Part shown: piece by piece, positions 7,726 through 15,648 of the stretch
How positions within the stretch are numbered: the first letter of the stretch is position 1
How the letters are laid out: every line of letters begins with the position of its first letter
Source: Roseiflexus sp. RS-1
Lineage (GTDB): Bacteria > Chloroflexota > Chloroflexia > Chloroflexales > Roseiflexaceae
Direction of reading: 5' to 3'
NCBI RefSeq assembly: GCF_000016665.1
Contig: NC_009523.1
Coordinates: 3,471,501 to 3,535,500, forward strand
Length of the DNA stretch: 64,000 bases
The notes under the pieces: generated by a model
The model's database searches: none
What the model was told of the DNA's origin: nothing
Seen by the model: only the letters and a program-made list of their open reading frames with translations
Position numbers and translations under genes: made by a program

Positions 7726-8328
7726 ATGCCCGGACTGACCATCGATCTGACGATCTACGACGATGAAGAAGCATTGCTTGCCGGGTTGCGCCGCCGTGAG
7801 CCTGATGCATGCGCCTGCCTGATCAAACGCTTTGCGCCGCTGGTCTATGCCCAGGCGCTGCGGTTGCTCGGCGACGCCGACGAAGCGGAAGGGGCGCTGC
7901 AACAGACATTTATCAAAGCGTGCGACAAACTCGATACGTATGAAGGACGCAGCGGATTGGGAAGCTGGCTCTACCGCATCGCAACCAACGAAGCGCTCAT
8001 GCTGCTGCGCCAGCGGTCGCCGCGCGTGGCTATCGATCATGTCGCCGATACGATCCAGGCGGACGAGATACCGCAACATCTAACGCCGTGGACGCTCGAC
8101 CCGGCAGCTGCAGCGCTGAACAGTGAACTGCGCGCTACCCTGGAACAGGCGCTGATGACGCTCCCCGAAACGCTGCGCATTGTCTTCGTTCTGCGGGACC
8201 TCCAGGGTTTGAGCACTGAAGAGACTGCGGCGATGCTCGGTCTGGGCGAAAGTGCGGTAAAAGTCCGTTTGCACCGCGCGCGGTTGCGTCTGCGGGAATT
8301 GCTTTCCACATATATGCAGGAACACTGA
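7726..8328 (+). CDS. ECF RNA polymerase sigma factor, second copy
   Basis: A 200-residue ECF sigma factor, paralogous to the one at 6825. Region 2 includes DACACLIKRFAPLVYAQALR and GSWLYRIATNEALMLLRQR. Region 4 contains GLSTEETAAMLGLGESAVKV-RLHRARLRLRELL. It follows the first anti-sigma gene by 42 bp, so it belongs to the same transcription unit. The ATG at 7726 is preferred over the upstream TTG at 7699, but the ribosome site is weak. Confidence 0.9.
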   Translation: MPGLTIDLTIYDDEEALLAGLRRREPDACACLIKRFAPLVYAQALRLLGDADEAEGALQQTFIKACDKLDTYEGRSGLGSWLYRIATNEALMLLRQRSPRVAIDHVADTIQADEIPQHLTPWTLDPAAAALNSELRATLEQALMTLPETLRIVFVLRDLQGLSTEETAAMLGLGESAVKVRLHRARLRLRELLSTYMQEH

Positions 8329-8360
8329 GCGCCAGCAACCCCGGCGCCTGGAGGTCTCCC

Positions 8361-8645
8361 ATGGACACTCCTCATCATCGGCACGACGATCTGGATCGTT
8401 GCCGCGCCATTCTGGCGCAACTGAACGACTATCTCGATGGCGAACTCGCCGAGTCGCTCTGCCGCGAACTGGAATACCACCTCGCCAGTTGCCCTGACTG
8501 TCGGACGGTGTATGATACCCTGAGTCGCACCATTCATATCTATCGCGCTTTGCGTGATGAACCGCTCGATCTACCGCCAGGGGTCGAAGCACGCTTGATG
8601 GCGCGTATCACGCTCACATTGCAGGAGAAAACCCATGATCCGTGA
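8361..8645 (+). CDS. Zinc-finger anti-sigma factor, second copy
   Basis: A 94-residue ZAS-type anti-sigma protein: CRAILAQLNDYLDGELAESL, then the H-x3-C-x2-C motif HLASCPDCR. It has no membrane segment. GGAGG lies at 8348-8352 before the ATG. Its stop overlaps the start of the next gene by 11 bases. Sigma, anti-sigma, sigma, anti-sigma in one operon indicates a duplicated regulatory module. Confidence 0.85.
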   Translation: MDTPHHRHDDLDRCRAILAQLNDYLDGELAESLCRELEYHLASCPDCRTVYDTLSRTIHIYRALRDEPLDLPPGVEARLMARITLTLQEKTHDP

Positions 8646-8937
8646 TATCGAATCATTCCGGGCGTCATTACAGGGGGATGCGCCGCCGCCCGATCTGAGC
8701 GGTGCGTTGAAGGCGCTCTGGTACGATGCGCGCGGCGACTGGAACGCCGCGCACCGCGCAGCGCAGGACGACGATAGTCTCGACGGCGCCTGGGTGCATG
8801 CCTATCTGCATCGCAAGGAAGGCGACCTCGCCAATGCTGGCTACTGGTATCGCCAGGCAGGCAGACCGGTCGCCTCCGGTTCGCTCGATGCCGAGTGGCT
8901 TCAGATTGCGCGCGTGTTGCTGCTCTCGGAGGAGTGA
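8635..8937 (+). CDS. Conserved protein of unknown function (HRKEGDLANAGYWY family)
   Basis: A 100-residue protein overlapping the end of the second anti-sigma gene (ATG at 8635). The central motif, ALWYDARGDWNAAHRAAQ then WVHAYLHRKEGDLANAGYWY, is recognisable from small conserved bacterial proteins; helical repeat character (TPR-like) is possible. Function unknown. Being last in the sigma/anti-sigma operon, it may be an output or accessory protein, which is an inference from position only. Confidence 0.65.
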   Translation: MIRDIESFRASLQGDAPPPDLSGALKALWYDARGDWNAAHRAAQDDDSLDGAWVHAYLHRKEGDLANAGYWYRQAGRPVASGSLDAEWLQIARVLLLSEE

Positions 8938-9261
8938 TCGGCAACTCCTCCCCTCTCGCCTCGCGCCGCCGCCCCCGCTGCCGGTCTGGGCGCAGCGCCG
9001 CTGCGCCCCTACGTTGCCCCTCGCCTCATCCCCTCGCGCCTCGCGCCTCTTGCCCCTCGCCTCATCCCCTCGCGCGTCGCCCCTCTCCCCGAACCCTTGA
9101 GGTTGGGCGGAGTCACCCGGCGCAGGCGCACATGTCCGATGCACCCCTACACGTTGTCGTCCGACGTTCAACGTGCAACGTTCAACCTTCAACCCCTCTC
9201 ACCTCTCGCCCCTCCCCCCTCGCGCCTCTCGCCTCGCCACCCCTCGCCTCGCGCCGCTAAC
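8938..9261. repeat. Low-complexity CCTCGC-rich intergenic DNA with heptamers
   Basis: No gene seen. The stretch is made of CCCTCGC/GCGCCTC-like units of about 7 bp, a GGGCGCAGCGCC-GCTGCGCCCC palindrome near 8988-9011, and a clean array GTTCAAC-GTGCAAC-GTTCAAC-CTTCAAC at 9166-9193. A closely similar composite (palindrome, then ACACGTTGTCGTCCGACGTT, then heptamers) recurs at 15545-15642. Confidence 0.75.
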
Positions 9262-10893
9262 CTAGAAATACCTGCTCAGATTCTCGAAAATCTGACCAAT
9301 ATCGCCGGTGTCGCCCTGCACCACGATGGTGCGCGAGAATGTCGCAATCTGCTCCAGCGCTGCAAGATCCGCATCCGATCCGTAAGCCACAGGGAAAATG
9401 CTGATGCCAGTCTCGTCGAATGCCAGCCGGACCTGGTCGAGTGTCGTGCGACTGGCATTGTCAAGTCCGTCTGAAAGTAGCACGATTGCGCGAATCCGTT
9501 CTTCATCAGGTGGCGGCAGGTCGTCGAAAACCTGTTTGCCAGTGATCAGGGCATCGTACAGTGCCGTTTTGCCGCGCGCGTTCAATTGCGCAATGGCGTC
9601 GTCGAGCGCAATGCGCGCCTCGCTCAACGGAGCAGGCGGCACAACAACACGTGCATCTGTCGAAAAGACGATCAACCCAACCCGATCTTCTGGAAGAATG
9701 CGGCTCAGGAAGGTTCCAAGCCCGGATTTTGCCGCCTCCAATTTTTCGCCCTCCATTGAACCGGAGACATCGACCACCAGCAGGATGTCGGCTCGTTTGC
9801 GGTTGATCGACCAGGCATTCTTGGCAGCAACGATCACTTCAGCTGGCGGTGTCGGCAACACGCTCTGCACCCCTTGCGGCTGAACGCCATACGCCAGACT
9901 GATCGGGTCTGCCAGCGGCACATCGACATTTGCCGGGCGGAAGCCGTAGCTCATCGCCAGTTGCTGGCTCTCGACCGATAGCAGAAAGTCGTAGAAGCGC
10001 TCTGCCGCCTGGCGCTCCTGCGGCGATGCGGTTGCCATGATGATGAACGGATTATCGTGCCAGAAGGTGCCTTCACGTGGATAGATCGCAACCAGCGGCG
10101 TCGGCGGGTTTTTGTTCTTGTTGAAGTCGATCAGGGTGATTTCTTCCATCGGAAACGCCGAGATGTATCCCATCCCGAATTTCCGCATATTTTCGCTGAA
10201 GACCAGCGTATTGTAGCCGTAGTGCTTGATCCCTTTGCCCAGTTTACGAATAAACTCCTGACTCTCCGGTCGCTGAATATCCGCCACCGTCAGGTCGCGT
10301 TGTTTGCCGGTTGCAGCGTAGAACTCCGCCAGCAACGTCGAGAGCGCCGTCGTGCTGATCTCCGGGTCGGTGTGTCCCCAACTGAAGCGCCCCCACTCCG
10401 GGTGACCATACGCCCCCCATCCGCGCGGATCCTCGATCAGCGTCAGCATGTCTGACCAGCCGATCGACTTCTCGGGCCAACCCATTGCCTCCGCCATTGG
10501 ACGCCACATCGAGATCACCACCGGCGTCAACACCAGGGGCTGGTTCGATACGGCAACATTCGGATTGCCACTCTCGTATTTCAACACTTCCAGCCAGGTT
10601 GAAGCGGACGGCGACCAGATGGTGGTTTTCAATTGTCCATTCCTGATCTCGGTACGCGCAGCGCCGCTCGATTTGTTGATCCCCTCGACCACGATCGGTT
10701 GCCCATCGACCTGCTCACGTGCACGGTTGAACGCAGCAATGCGATCCTTCAGCCACTCGTCTTTTTCAGGACTGTAGGTGATGGTGATGGTGATGGCGTT
10801 GGCTGGAACGCCACCTCCGTCCGTTGGATTGCCGCAGCCTGAAATGACCAATCCAGCAATGAGCAGGAGAAGCAGTGATATGTTGTTGCGCAT
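9262..10893 (-). CDS. Solute-binding-like lipoprotein fused to a VWA domain (first)
   Basis: A 543-residue lipoprotein with signal and lipobox LVISGC near residue 20. Residues about 30-330 look like a periplasmic-binding-protein fold (TIWSPSASTWLEV, TPVVISMWRPMAEAMGW, EGTFWHDNPFIIM, YGFRPANVDVPL). Residues about 360-540 are a von Willebrand A domain with a complete metal site: DVSGSM, the threonine of GKTALYDAL, and LLSDGLDN. It would act outside the membrane, tethered by lipid, as a metal-dependent protein-interaction module; the ligand is unknown. The ATG has AGGAG 7 bases upstream. It lies 22 bp after the Uma2 gene. Confidence 0.85.
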   Translation of the reverse strand: MRNNISLLLLLIAGLVISGCGNPTDGGGVPANAITITITYSPEKDEWLKDRIAAFNRAREQVDGQPIVVEGINKSSGAARTEIRNGQLKTTIWSPSASTWLEVLKYESGNPNVAVSNQPLVLTPVVISMWRPMAEAMGWPEKSIGWSDMLTLIEDPRGWGAYGHPEWGRFSWGHTDPEISTTALSTLLAEFYAATGKQRDLTVADIQRPESQEFIRKLGKGIKHYGYNTLVFSENMRKFGMGYISAFPMEEITLIDFNKNKNPPTPLVAIYPREGTFWHDNPFIIMATASPQERQAAERFYDFLLSVESQQLAMSYGFRPANVDVPLADPISLAYGVQPQGVQSVLPTPPAEVIVAAKNAWSINRKRADILLVVDVSGSMEGEKLEAAKSGLGTFLSRILPEDRVGLIVFSTDARVVVPPAPLSEARIALDDAIAQLNARGKTALYDALITGKQVFDDLPPPDEERIRAIVLLSDGLDNASRTTLDQVRLAFDETGISIFPVAYGSDADLAALEQIATFSRTIVVQGDTGDIGQIFENLSRYF

Positions 10894-10915
10894 AATGTAC
10901 TCCTGACGCAGATCC

Positions 10916-11854
10916 TCACCCGTCGGTCCCGTCGCGGCTGCGCAATCGCCGCAGTTCCGCTTCCAGGTCGCGCAACCGCGCCGCGAGCGCCGCGCGCTCC
11001 TCCGCCTCCCGATGCGCGCGTATTTCGGCTTCCCGGCGCGCGCGCGCTTCCGCTTCCCGCTGCGCGCGTTCCGCCTCGCGCTGCGCGTGTCCTTCGGCCT
11101 CCCGCCGCGCCTGCGCCTCCCGCTGCGCGCGTTCTGCCGCTTCCGCCGCCTGCCGCACTACCGTCGCATACTCGCCGAACGCCGCACCCCGCTCGTCGTA
11201 GCAGACCACGTGGTCGCCCTCCACCCCCAGCCACAGATTGGCGATGACCAGATGCACTCGCCGTGCGGCATCTGGCGCGTGCAGGCGGTACGCCCCCGCC
11301 TCCAACCGGTAGTCGAGCAGGCGTAGACGCCGCTTTCCCCCCCGTCGCCTGGCGTCGTCCACAATCACATACTGCGCCACCCCCGCCCGCGCATAATGGT
11401 CAACCTTGATCTCCAGATCGTTCGCGCGCGTCTCCGGCGAGGTGATTGCGATGATCAGCGCCGGACGCGCCCCCTCGACCGCCACGTCGAAGGTGCTCCA
11501 ATCCTGCCGCTCCGCCACGCCGGGGATGACCATCACATCCGGTCCGTGCGGACGCAGGTCGGGAATATCCCACGCGATGCGCACATCGCTGAGGACGATG
11601 GCGACGCCAGCGGACTCAAGGCGCGCGCGCAGCACGGCGGTCAGGTACATCCGGTCGGTCTCGTGGCGGTCGCTATGCACGATGAAGTCTCCGGTTTCAG
11701 GGTGCAGGACGTCCTCCAGCGTGAGCGGAACCTGTTCCAGGTTGTAGGGGTCGTCGGGGGTGGGGCGCGGCACGAGACGCCAGCCGTAGCGGAACGGATC
11801 GGTTTCGGGCGGCGTGTCCGGCGCCGGGGGGCGATGGGCGGTCGTCCGGGTCAT
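10916..11854 (-). CDS. Uma2 family protein (restriction-endonuclease-like fold) with coiled-coil tail
   Basis: A 312-residue DUF820/Uma2-type protein. The PD-(D/E)xK-like core is visible: PHGPDVMVIPG, then ALIIAITSPETRANDLEIKVDHYARAGVAQY-VIVDD, where Asp, the E-T pair and K form the presumed metal site. Residues about 235-305 are a charged Glu/Arg/Ala heptad-rich coiled coil (AEAERAQREAEAR type). Uma2 proteins are very abundant in cyanobacteria and Chloroflexota, and their function is unsettled. Start: AGGAGG is 8 bases before the ATG at 11854. The 22-bp spacing to the SBP-VWA gene suggests co-transcription, which may be incidental. Confidence 0.8.
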   Translation of the reverse strand: MTRTTAHRPPAPDTPPETDPFRYGWRLVPRPTPDDPYNLEQVPLTLEDVLHPETGDFIVHSDRHETDRMYLTAVLRARLESAGVAIVLSDVRIAWDIPDLRPHGPDVMVIPGVAERQDWSTFDVAVEGARPALIIAITSPETRANDLEIKVDHYARAGVAQYVIVDDARRRGGKRRLRLLDYRLEAGAYRLHAPDAARRVHLVIANLWLGVEGDHVVCYDERGAAFGEYATVVRQAAEAAERAQREAQARREAEGHAQREAERAQREAEARARREAEIRAHREAEERAALAARLRDLEAELRRLRSRDGTDG

Positions 11855-11939
11855 GAACCATGCCTCCTGGGAAGATGAGCGAGTTGCGCGAGTCTGGCGT
11901 TGCCGACCACTCTAGCGAAGCGCAGCATACGTGTTCACA

Positions 11940-12002
11940 TTCTCCTGGGAGCGAGGGCATCTTGCCCTCGTAGACGCGACGAGGGCGGAACACCCTCGCC
12001 TT
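11940..12002. repeat. CGAGGGCATCTTGCCCTCG hairpin repeat
   Basis: A palindromic repeat (CGAGGGC-ATCTT-GCCCTCG) followed by a diverged copy (CGAGGGCGGAACACCCTCG) upstream of the Uma2 gene. It is related in style to the GCGGGCAAGATCCCCGC units at 43680-43890. Confidence 0.65.
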
Positions 12003-12166
12003 ATGGAGATTGAGAATTTAATCCGGTATGCGCCTCTTGCCGTCGGGCTGATGGAGATTGAGAATTTAATCCGCTATACCGGACTAGCCGTCAGGCTGAA
12101 GCCCTCGGCCAGGCAAGGCGAAGCCCGCCTGCGCGGGCTATAGCGGAATAATTACTCAAAGACCAT
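12003..12166 (+). repeat. 116-bp mobile repeat with one extra left half
   Basis: A 48-bp left half (12003-12050) is followed directly by a full 116-bp copy (12051-12166) running from ATGGAGATTGAG to CAAAGACCAT. The core contains AAGCCCTCGGCC and the GCCCGC-CTGC-GCGGGC hairpin. No second right half follows, so this nest is incomplete. Confidence 0.85.
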
Positions 12167-12310
12167 CAGGCGCGTGTATTACCTCGGGTGTGAACAGTTA
12201 CGAATACCCTTCTATTGTACCACCTCTGGCGAGGGAACACGGGCAATGGAACGTGCAGGGGCGCGCCGGAACGCCTGCCCGGCTTCGCGCTGTGCGCCGT
12301 GCGCCTCATC

Positions 12311-13066
12311 CTACATCGCACCGCTCCGCGCCAGCGCAGTGTCGAGCACCGCCTGGAATGCGTCCATGTCGGATTTGAGATCTGCCAGGCGTCGCGCCAC
12401 CTGACTGGTCGTACTGTCGGCGCTGGCAGCATCGGCGGTGCGCAGCCGCACTGTTTCTGCCAGGACATTATCGAGGCTGGCGCTGATGTTCTGCAACTGT
12501 GCGCTAATGCGACCGATATAGGTGTCAAGGTCGCGCACATTCTGGATTTTTTCCAGTCGCGCCTGGCGCGTTTCTTCGAGTTGCGACCGGGTGTACGGGT
12601 CCTGTGTCGATTGCATTTGCCGGTCGATAGCGGCGACCTCCTGCTCAAGCTTGCGCCGGTCGACCGACGCCAGGTAGCGTTCGATGATCTGTCCCTTGTC
12701 CGCCAGGATGTACGCCTCTTCGACCAGTTCGCGCCCCTGTTCGGCGATCGGGAGCAGCAGGCGCGCCAGCGGACCGCCGGATTGGGCAGCGCTGCGGGTG
12801 ATCTCCTGGTGGGTGCGTTCAATAGCTTCGATCTGCGCGCGAAATGTGGGACTGGTGAGACGCGGACGCGGCGCTGGCGGCGGACGACGCGCGGCATCGA
12901 TCAGCACCGGGTCGCGCATGCCGAAGAAGACCATCAGGGCATACGCCAGCAGTCCGAGCGGGAACAACCAGTCTGCAATGGTCAACCCGGCAATGATTGC
13001 GACTACCAGCACGACGATCGCCAGCGGTTGGCGCGCCGCAAGGAGTGGAAGGGTCATAGAGTTCAT
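12311..13066 (-). CDS. Membrane/coiled-coil protein of unknown function
   Basis: A 251-residue protein. Two adjacent hydrophobic segments (about residues 14-32 and 34-49) form a membrane hairpin. They are followed by a proline-rich linker (RRPPPAPRPR) and about 180 residues of predicted helix/coiled coil containing KLEQEVAAIDRQMQ and RLADLKSDMDAFQAVL. There are no catalytic motifs. The architecture recalls XpaC/TelA-associated helical proteins, but I cannot confirm that. It lies between the two SBP-VWA genes on the same strand, so a shared envelope complex is a reasonable inference. ATG 13066 has GAGGG 7 bases upstream. Confidence 0.6.
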   Translation of the reverse strand: MNSMTLPLLAARQPLAIVVLVVAIIAGLTIADWLFPLGLLAYALMVFFGMRDPVLIDAARRPPPAPRPRLTSPTFRAQIEAIERTHQEITRSAAQSGGPLARLLLPIAEQGRELVEEAYILADKGQIIERYLASVDRRKLEQEVAAIDRQMQSTQDPYTRSQLEETRQARLEKIQNVRDLDTYIGRISAQLQNISASLDNVLAETVRLRTADAASADSTTSQVARRLADLKSDMDAFQAVLDTALARSGAM

Positions 13067-13101
13067 AGGTGCACCCTCAATACGTTGTGTCTGTGAGGCT
13101 G

Positions 13102-13403
13102 ATGAAGATCAAGAATATAAACCGGTATTCGTTCTTGCCGTGAGGCTGATGGAGATTGAGAACTTAATCCGATATACCGCACTAGCCGTGGGGCTGAAGC
13201 CCTCGGCTACCCAGGGCAAAGCCCGCCTGCGCGGGCTATACCGGAGTAATCGTTCAAAGACCATAAGCCCTCGGCTATCCAGGGCGAAGCCCGCCTGCGC
13301 GGGCGAGAGCGGATTATGTATTCAAAGACCATAAGCCCTCGGCTATCCAGGGCGAAACCCGCCTGCGCGGGCTAGAATGGCGGATTATTGCTTCAAAGAC
13401 CAT
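13102..13403 (+). repeat. Nested 116-bp mobile repeats (L, full, R, R)
   Basis: Left half 13102-13148, full copy 13149-13264 (116 bp), right half 13265-13332 (68 bp), right half 13333-13403 (71 bp). Each half-boundary falls at the GGGCTG|AAGCCC centre. The order fits successive insertion of copies into the middle of earlier copies. Confidence 0.85.
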
Positions 13404-13523
13404 CAGCCCTCCCTAAGCGCATGGAAAGCCCCTGCGGGGCTGGCGTGTCCGTCACCCTTCCCTCTGCCGAGGGGCGCCGGGTTGATCCAGCCCGCAGGGC
13501 TTGCCCGACCTCAGCCAGGGCTT
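13404..13523 (+). repeat. Second dispersed repeat family, copy A
   Basis: About 120 bp starting CAGCCCTCCCTAAGCGC, with an AGCCCCTGCGGGGCT hairpin and a GATCCAGCCCGCAGG segment, ending CAGCCAGGGCTT. The same sequence occurs in reverse orientation at 52565-52692. Both copies abut 116-bp repeats. Confidence 0.8.
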
Positions 13524-13639
13524 ATGGAGATTGAGAATATAATCCAGTATGCGCCTTTTGCCGTCGGGCTAAAGCCCTCGGCTATCCAGGGCGAAGCCCG
13601 CCTGCGCGGGCTATGGCGGATTATTTGTTCAAAGACCAT
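13524..13639 (+). repeat. Intact 116-bp mobile repeat
   Basis: A complete copy running from ATGGAGATTGAGAATATAAT to TGTTCAAAGACCAT. Its terminal 27 bp form an imperfect inverted repeat, and the centre reads GGGCTAAAGCCC. Confidence 0.85.
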
Positions 13640-13714
13640 CAGCCCGCCGGAGACGTACATCCCCACCCGTGCCGATCCATCGTATCCGCGTCGATCCGTG
13701 TTCTATTCACGGAG

Positions 13715-15400
13715 TCAGAAGAACGTTGCGATGTCCTGGTAAACACGTTCAATGCTGCCGCGTTCTCCCGGTTTGCCGACATAACTCTTCGCCCCGGTCG
13801 CTTCGGCGATTTCCTTCAGCAAGTTTACATCAGCATCGCCGCCGAACGCAACGGTGAAGACTTTGATACTGTATCCCTCCCGGTCCTGCCTGAGCAGATT
13901 GAGCACGTCTTGCGCATTACGCTGGCTCTTGTTGTCCAGCCCGTCGGTCAACACCACAACTGCGCGGATGCGTTGACCGGGCGGTGTGGCGCTCATTTCC
14001 TGGTACGCTTCGACGGTTGTATCGAGCAGACGCGTGCCGCCGCGCGGCGTGAGTCCCGCGATGCGATTAAGGATTTCGGCGCGCTTGGGACCGATGGGAG
14101 AGACTGGTGTGAGAACGGTTGCACTGTCACTGAAGATGGTCAACCCGAACCCGTCGTCGTCCTGCAACTGCTCGATGAAAATGCGCAGCGCTGTTTTTGC
14201 CTGTTCCAGGCGCGCTTCATCTGCCATGCTGCCGGACACATCCAGGACGGCCATCACATCGACCCGTTTTTTGTTTTCCACCCAGATGCTGCGAATGGCG
14301 GCCAGCACATCAGGGCGCGGCACATCGAGCAACGTCTGAGGTTGCTGCGGATCGACGCCGTTTTCCGCAACAATCGGCGCTCCTACCGGCACATCGGTGC
14401 TGGCGGGGCGAAAGCCGTAACTCAGCGCCCGTTCCTGCTGTGGGCGATCAAGCAGATAGCGCAGGAACACATCCGCCGCCTCGCGCTGTTCGGCGCTGAC
14501 CCAGGGCGCATTCAGCACAGCATACGGGTGATCGCTCCAGAAGGTGCCCTCCTTCGGGTAAATGGCGACAACCGGCTGCGAAACGGCGGGGTAGCGGTCG
14601 CGGTTGTAGGACTCGATCACCAGGTTCTCGTACAACACGGCGGCTGAGAGATACCCCGGTCCGCGGTTGAACATCTGGTCGGCGAAGAAACCGGTGCTTT
14701 CACCGTAGTGGATGATGCCGCTCTCAATATTCTGCATGAACTGGGCGACCTGGGGATTCTGCACATCGGCGACGGTCAATCCGCGCGTTTTGCCGGCTGC
14801 CGCATAACTGATGGCAATAATCGCTGCAACACCGCTGTTGGAGTAATCAGGGTGGGTGTGACCGAACTGGATCGGACCCCACTCCGGTCTGCCAAAGTCC
14901 GCCCAGGTTTTGCCGCTCGCCGACAGTTCGGCGAGGTCGCTCCAGCCAAGTGGTTTGTTGGGCCAGCCAAGCACTTCGGCCATCGGCTTCCACATAGCGA
15001 TGACAACCGGGCTGAGCACCAGGAGCGGCGCATTTTCATCGACCAGCGTGGCGCCGTTGTTCCGTTTGCCCCACTCATCGTTGGCGACCGGCAGCAGAAT
15101 CCGGCTCGCCGGACTCCAGATGGTCGGCTGAATCGTGCCGTTCAGAATCTGGTTCATCGAGTCGGTCGAACCCATTGGCGTCGCAGTGACGCGGATGGTG
15201 GCGCCGCTCGCAATTTTCTGACCGGCGGCGTTGAACTGCCCGACCGCCTCTTCCAACCAGGCGCGCTTCTCGCTGCCGTAGGCAATGCTGATCTCGATCG
15301 TATTTGCGCCCGGAGCGATACCAATCCCGTTTCCGCCGCACGCTGTCAGCGCCGGCGCCACCAGAACCAGGATCAGAAGCCATCGGAGTATGTGTGGCAT
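13715..15400 (-). CDS. Solute-binding-like lipoprotein fused to a VWA domain (second)
   Basis: A 561-residue paralogue of the protein at 9262. Lipobox APALTACG at about residues 14-21. The binding-protein-like region (about 30-360) includes TIWSPASRILLPV, SPVVIAMWKPMAEVLGW, EGTFWSDHPYAVLNAPW and YGFRPASTDVPVG. The VWA domain (about 380-560) keeps the metal site: DVSGSM, the threonine of GGTRLLDTTVEAY and LTDGLDN. Surface-exposed, lipid-anchored. AAGGAG is upstream of the ATG. It shares the EGTFWxDxPY and YGFRPA motifs with both neighbours, which shows descent from one ancestor. Confidence 0.85.
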   Translation of the reverse strand: MPHILRWLLILVLVAPALTACGGNGIGIAPGANTIEISIAYGSEKRAWLEEAVGQFNAAGQKIASGATIRVTATPMGSTDSMNQILNGTIQPTIWSPASRILLPVANDEWGKRNNGATLVDENAPLLVLSPVVIAMWKPMAEVLGWPNKPLGWSDLAELSASGKTWADFGRPEWGPIQFGHTHPDYSNSGVAAIIAISYAAAGKTRGLTVADVQNPQVAQFMQNIESGIIHYGESTGFFADQMFNRGPGYLSAAVLYENLVIESYNRDRYPAVSQPVVAIYPKEGTFWSDHPYAVLNAPWVSAEQREAADVFLRYLLDRPQQERALSYGFRPASTDVPVGAPIVAENGVDPQQPQTLLDVPRPDVLAAIRSIWVENKKRVDVMAVLDVSGSMADEARLEQAKTALRIFIEQLQDDDGFGLTIFSDSATVLTPVSPIGPKRAEILNRIAGLTPRGGTRLLDTTVEAYQEMSATPPGQRIRAVVVLTDGLDNKSQRNAQDVLNLLRQDREGYSIKVFTVAFGGDADVNLLKEIAEATGAKSYVGKPGERGSIERVYQDIATFF

Positions 15401-15544
15401 AGATCAACAACTCCTTATGTTAATCACTACACCTGGCAACTCGTTCGGGAAACGGATGACTGCACCCTCTGTAACCTTCTCACACGCAACGTTCACCCCT
15501 CGCCCCTTGCGCGCCGCCGCCCCCGCCATGGCCCCCGCTGCCGG

Positions 15545-15642
15545 TCCGGGCGCAGCGCCGCGGCGCCCCTACACGTTGTCGTCCGACGTTCAACCTTCAA
15601 CCTTACAACGTGCAACCTTCAACCTTCAACGTGCACCCTTCA
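15545..15642. repeat. GC palindrome plus CTTCAAC heptamers
   Basis: GGGCGCAGCGCCGCGGCGCCCC is followed by ACACGTTGTCGTCCGACGTT and heptamers GTTCAAC, CTTCAAC, GTGCAAC (15588-15642). It sits between the second SBP-VWA gene and the SBP gene; the rest of 15401-15545 shows nothing. Confidence 0.75.
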
Positions 15643-15648
15643 CATCGA

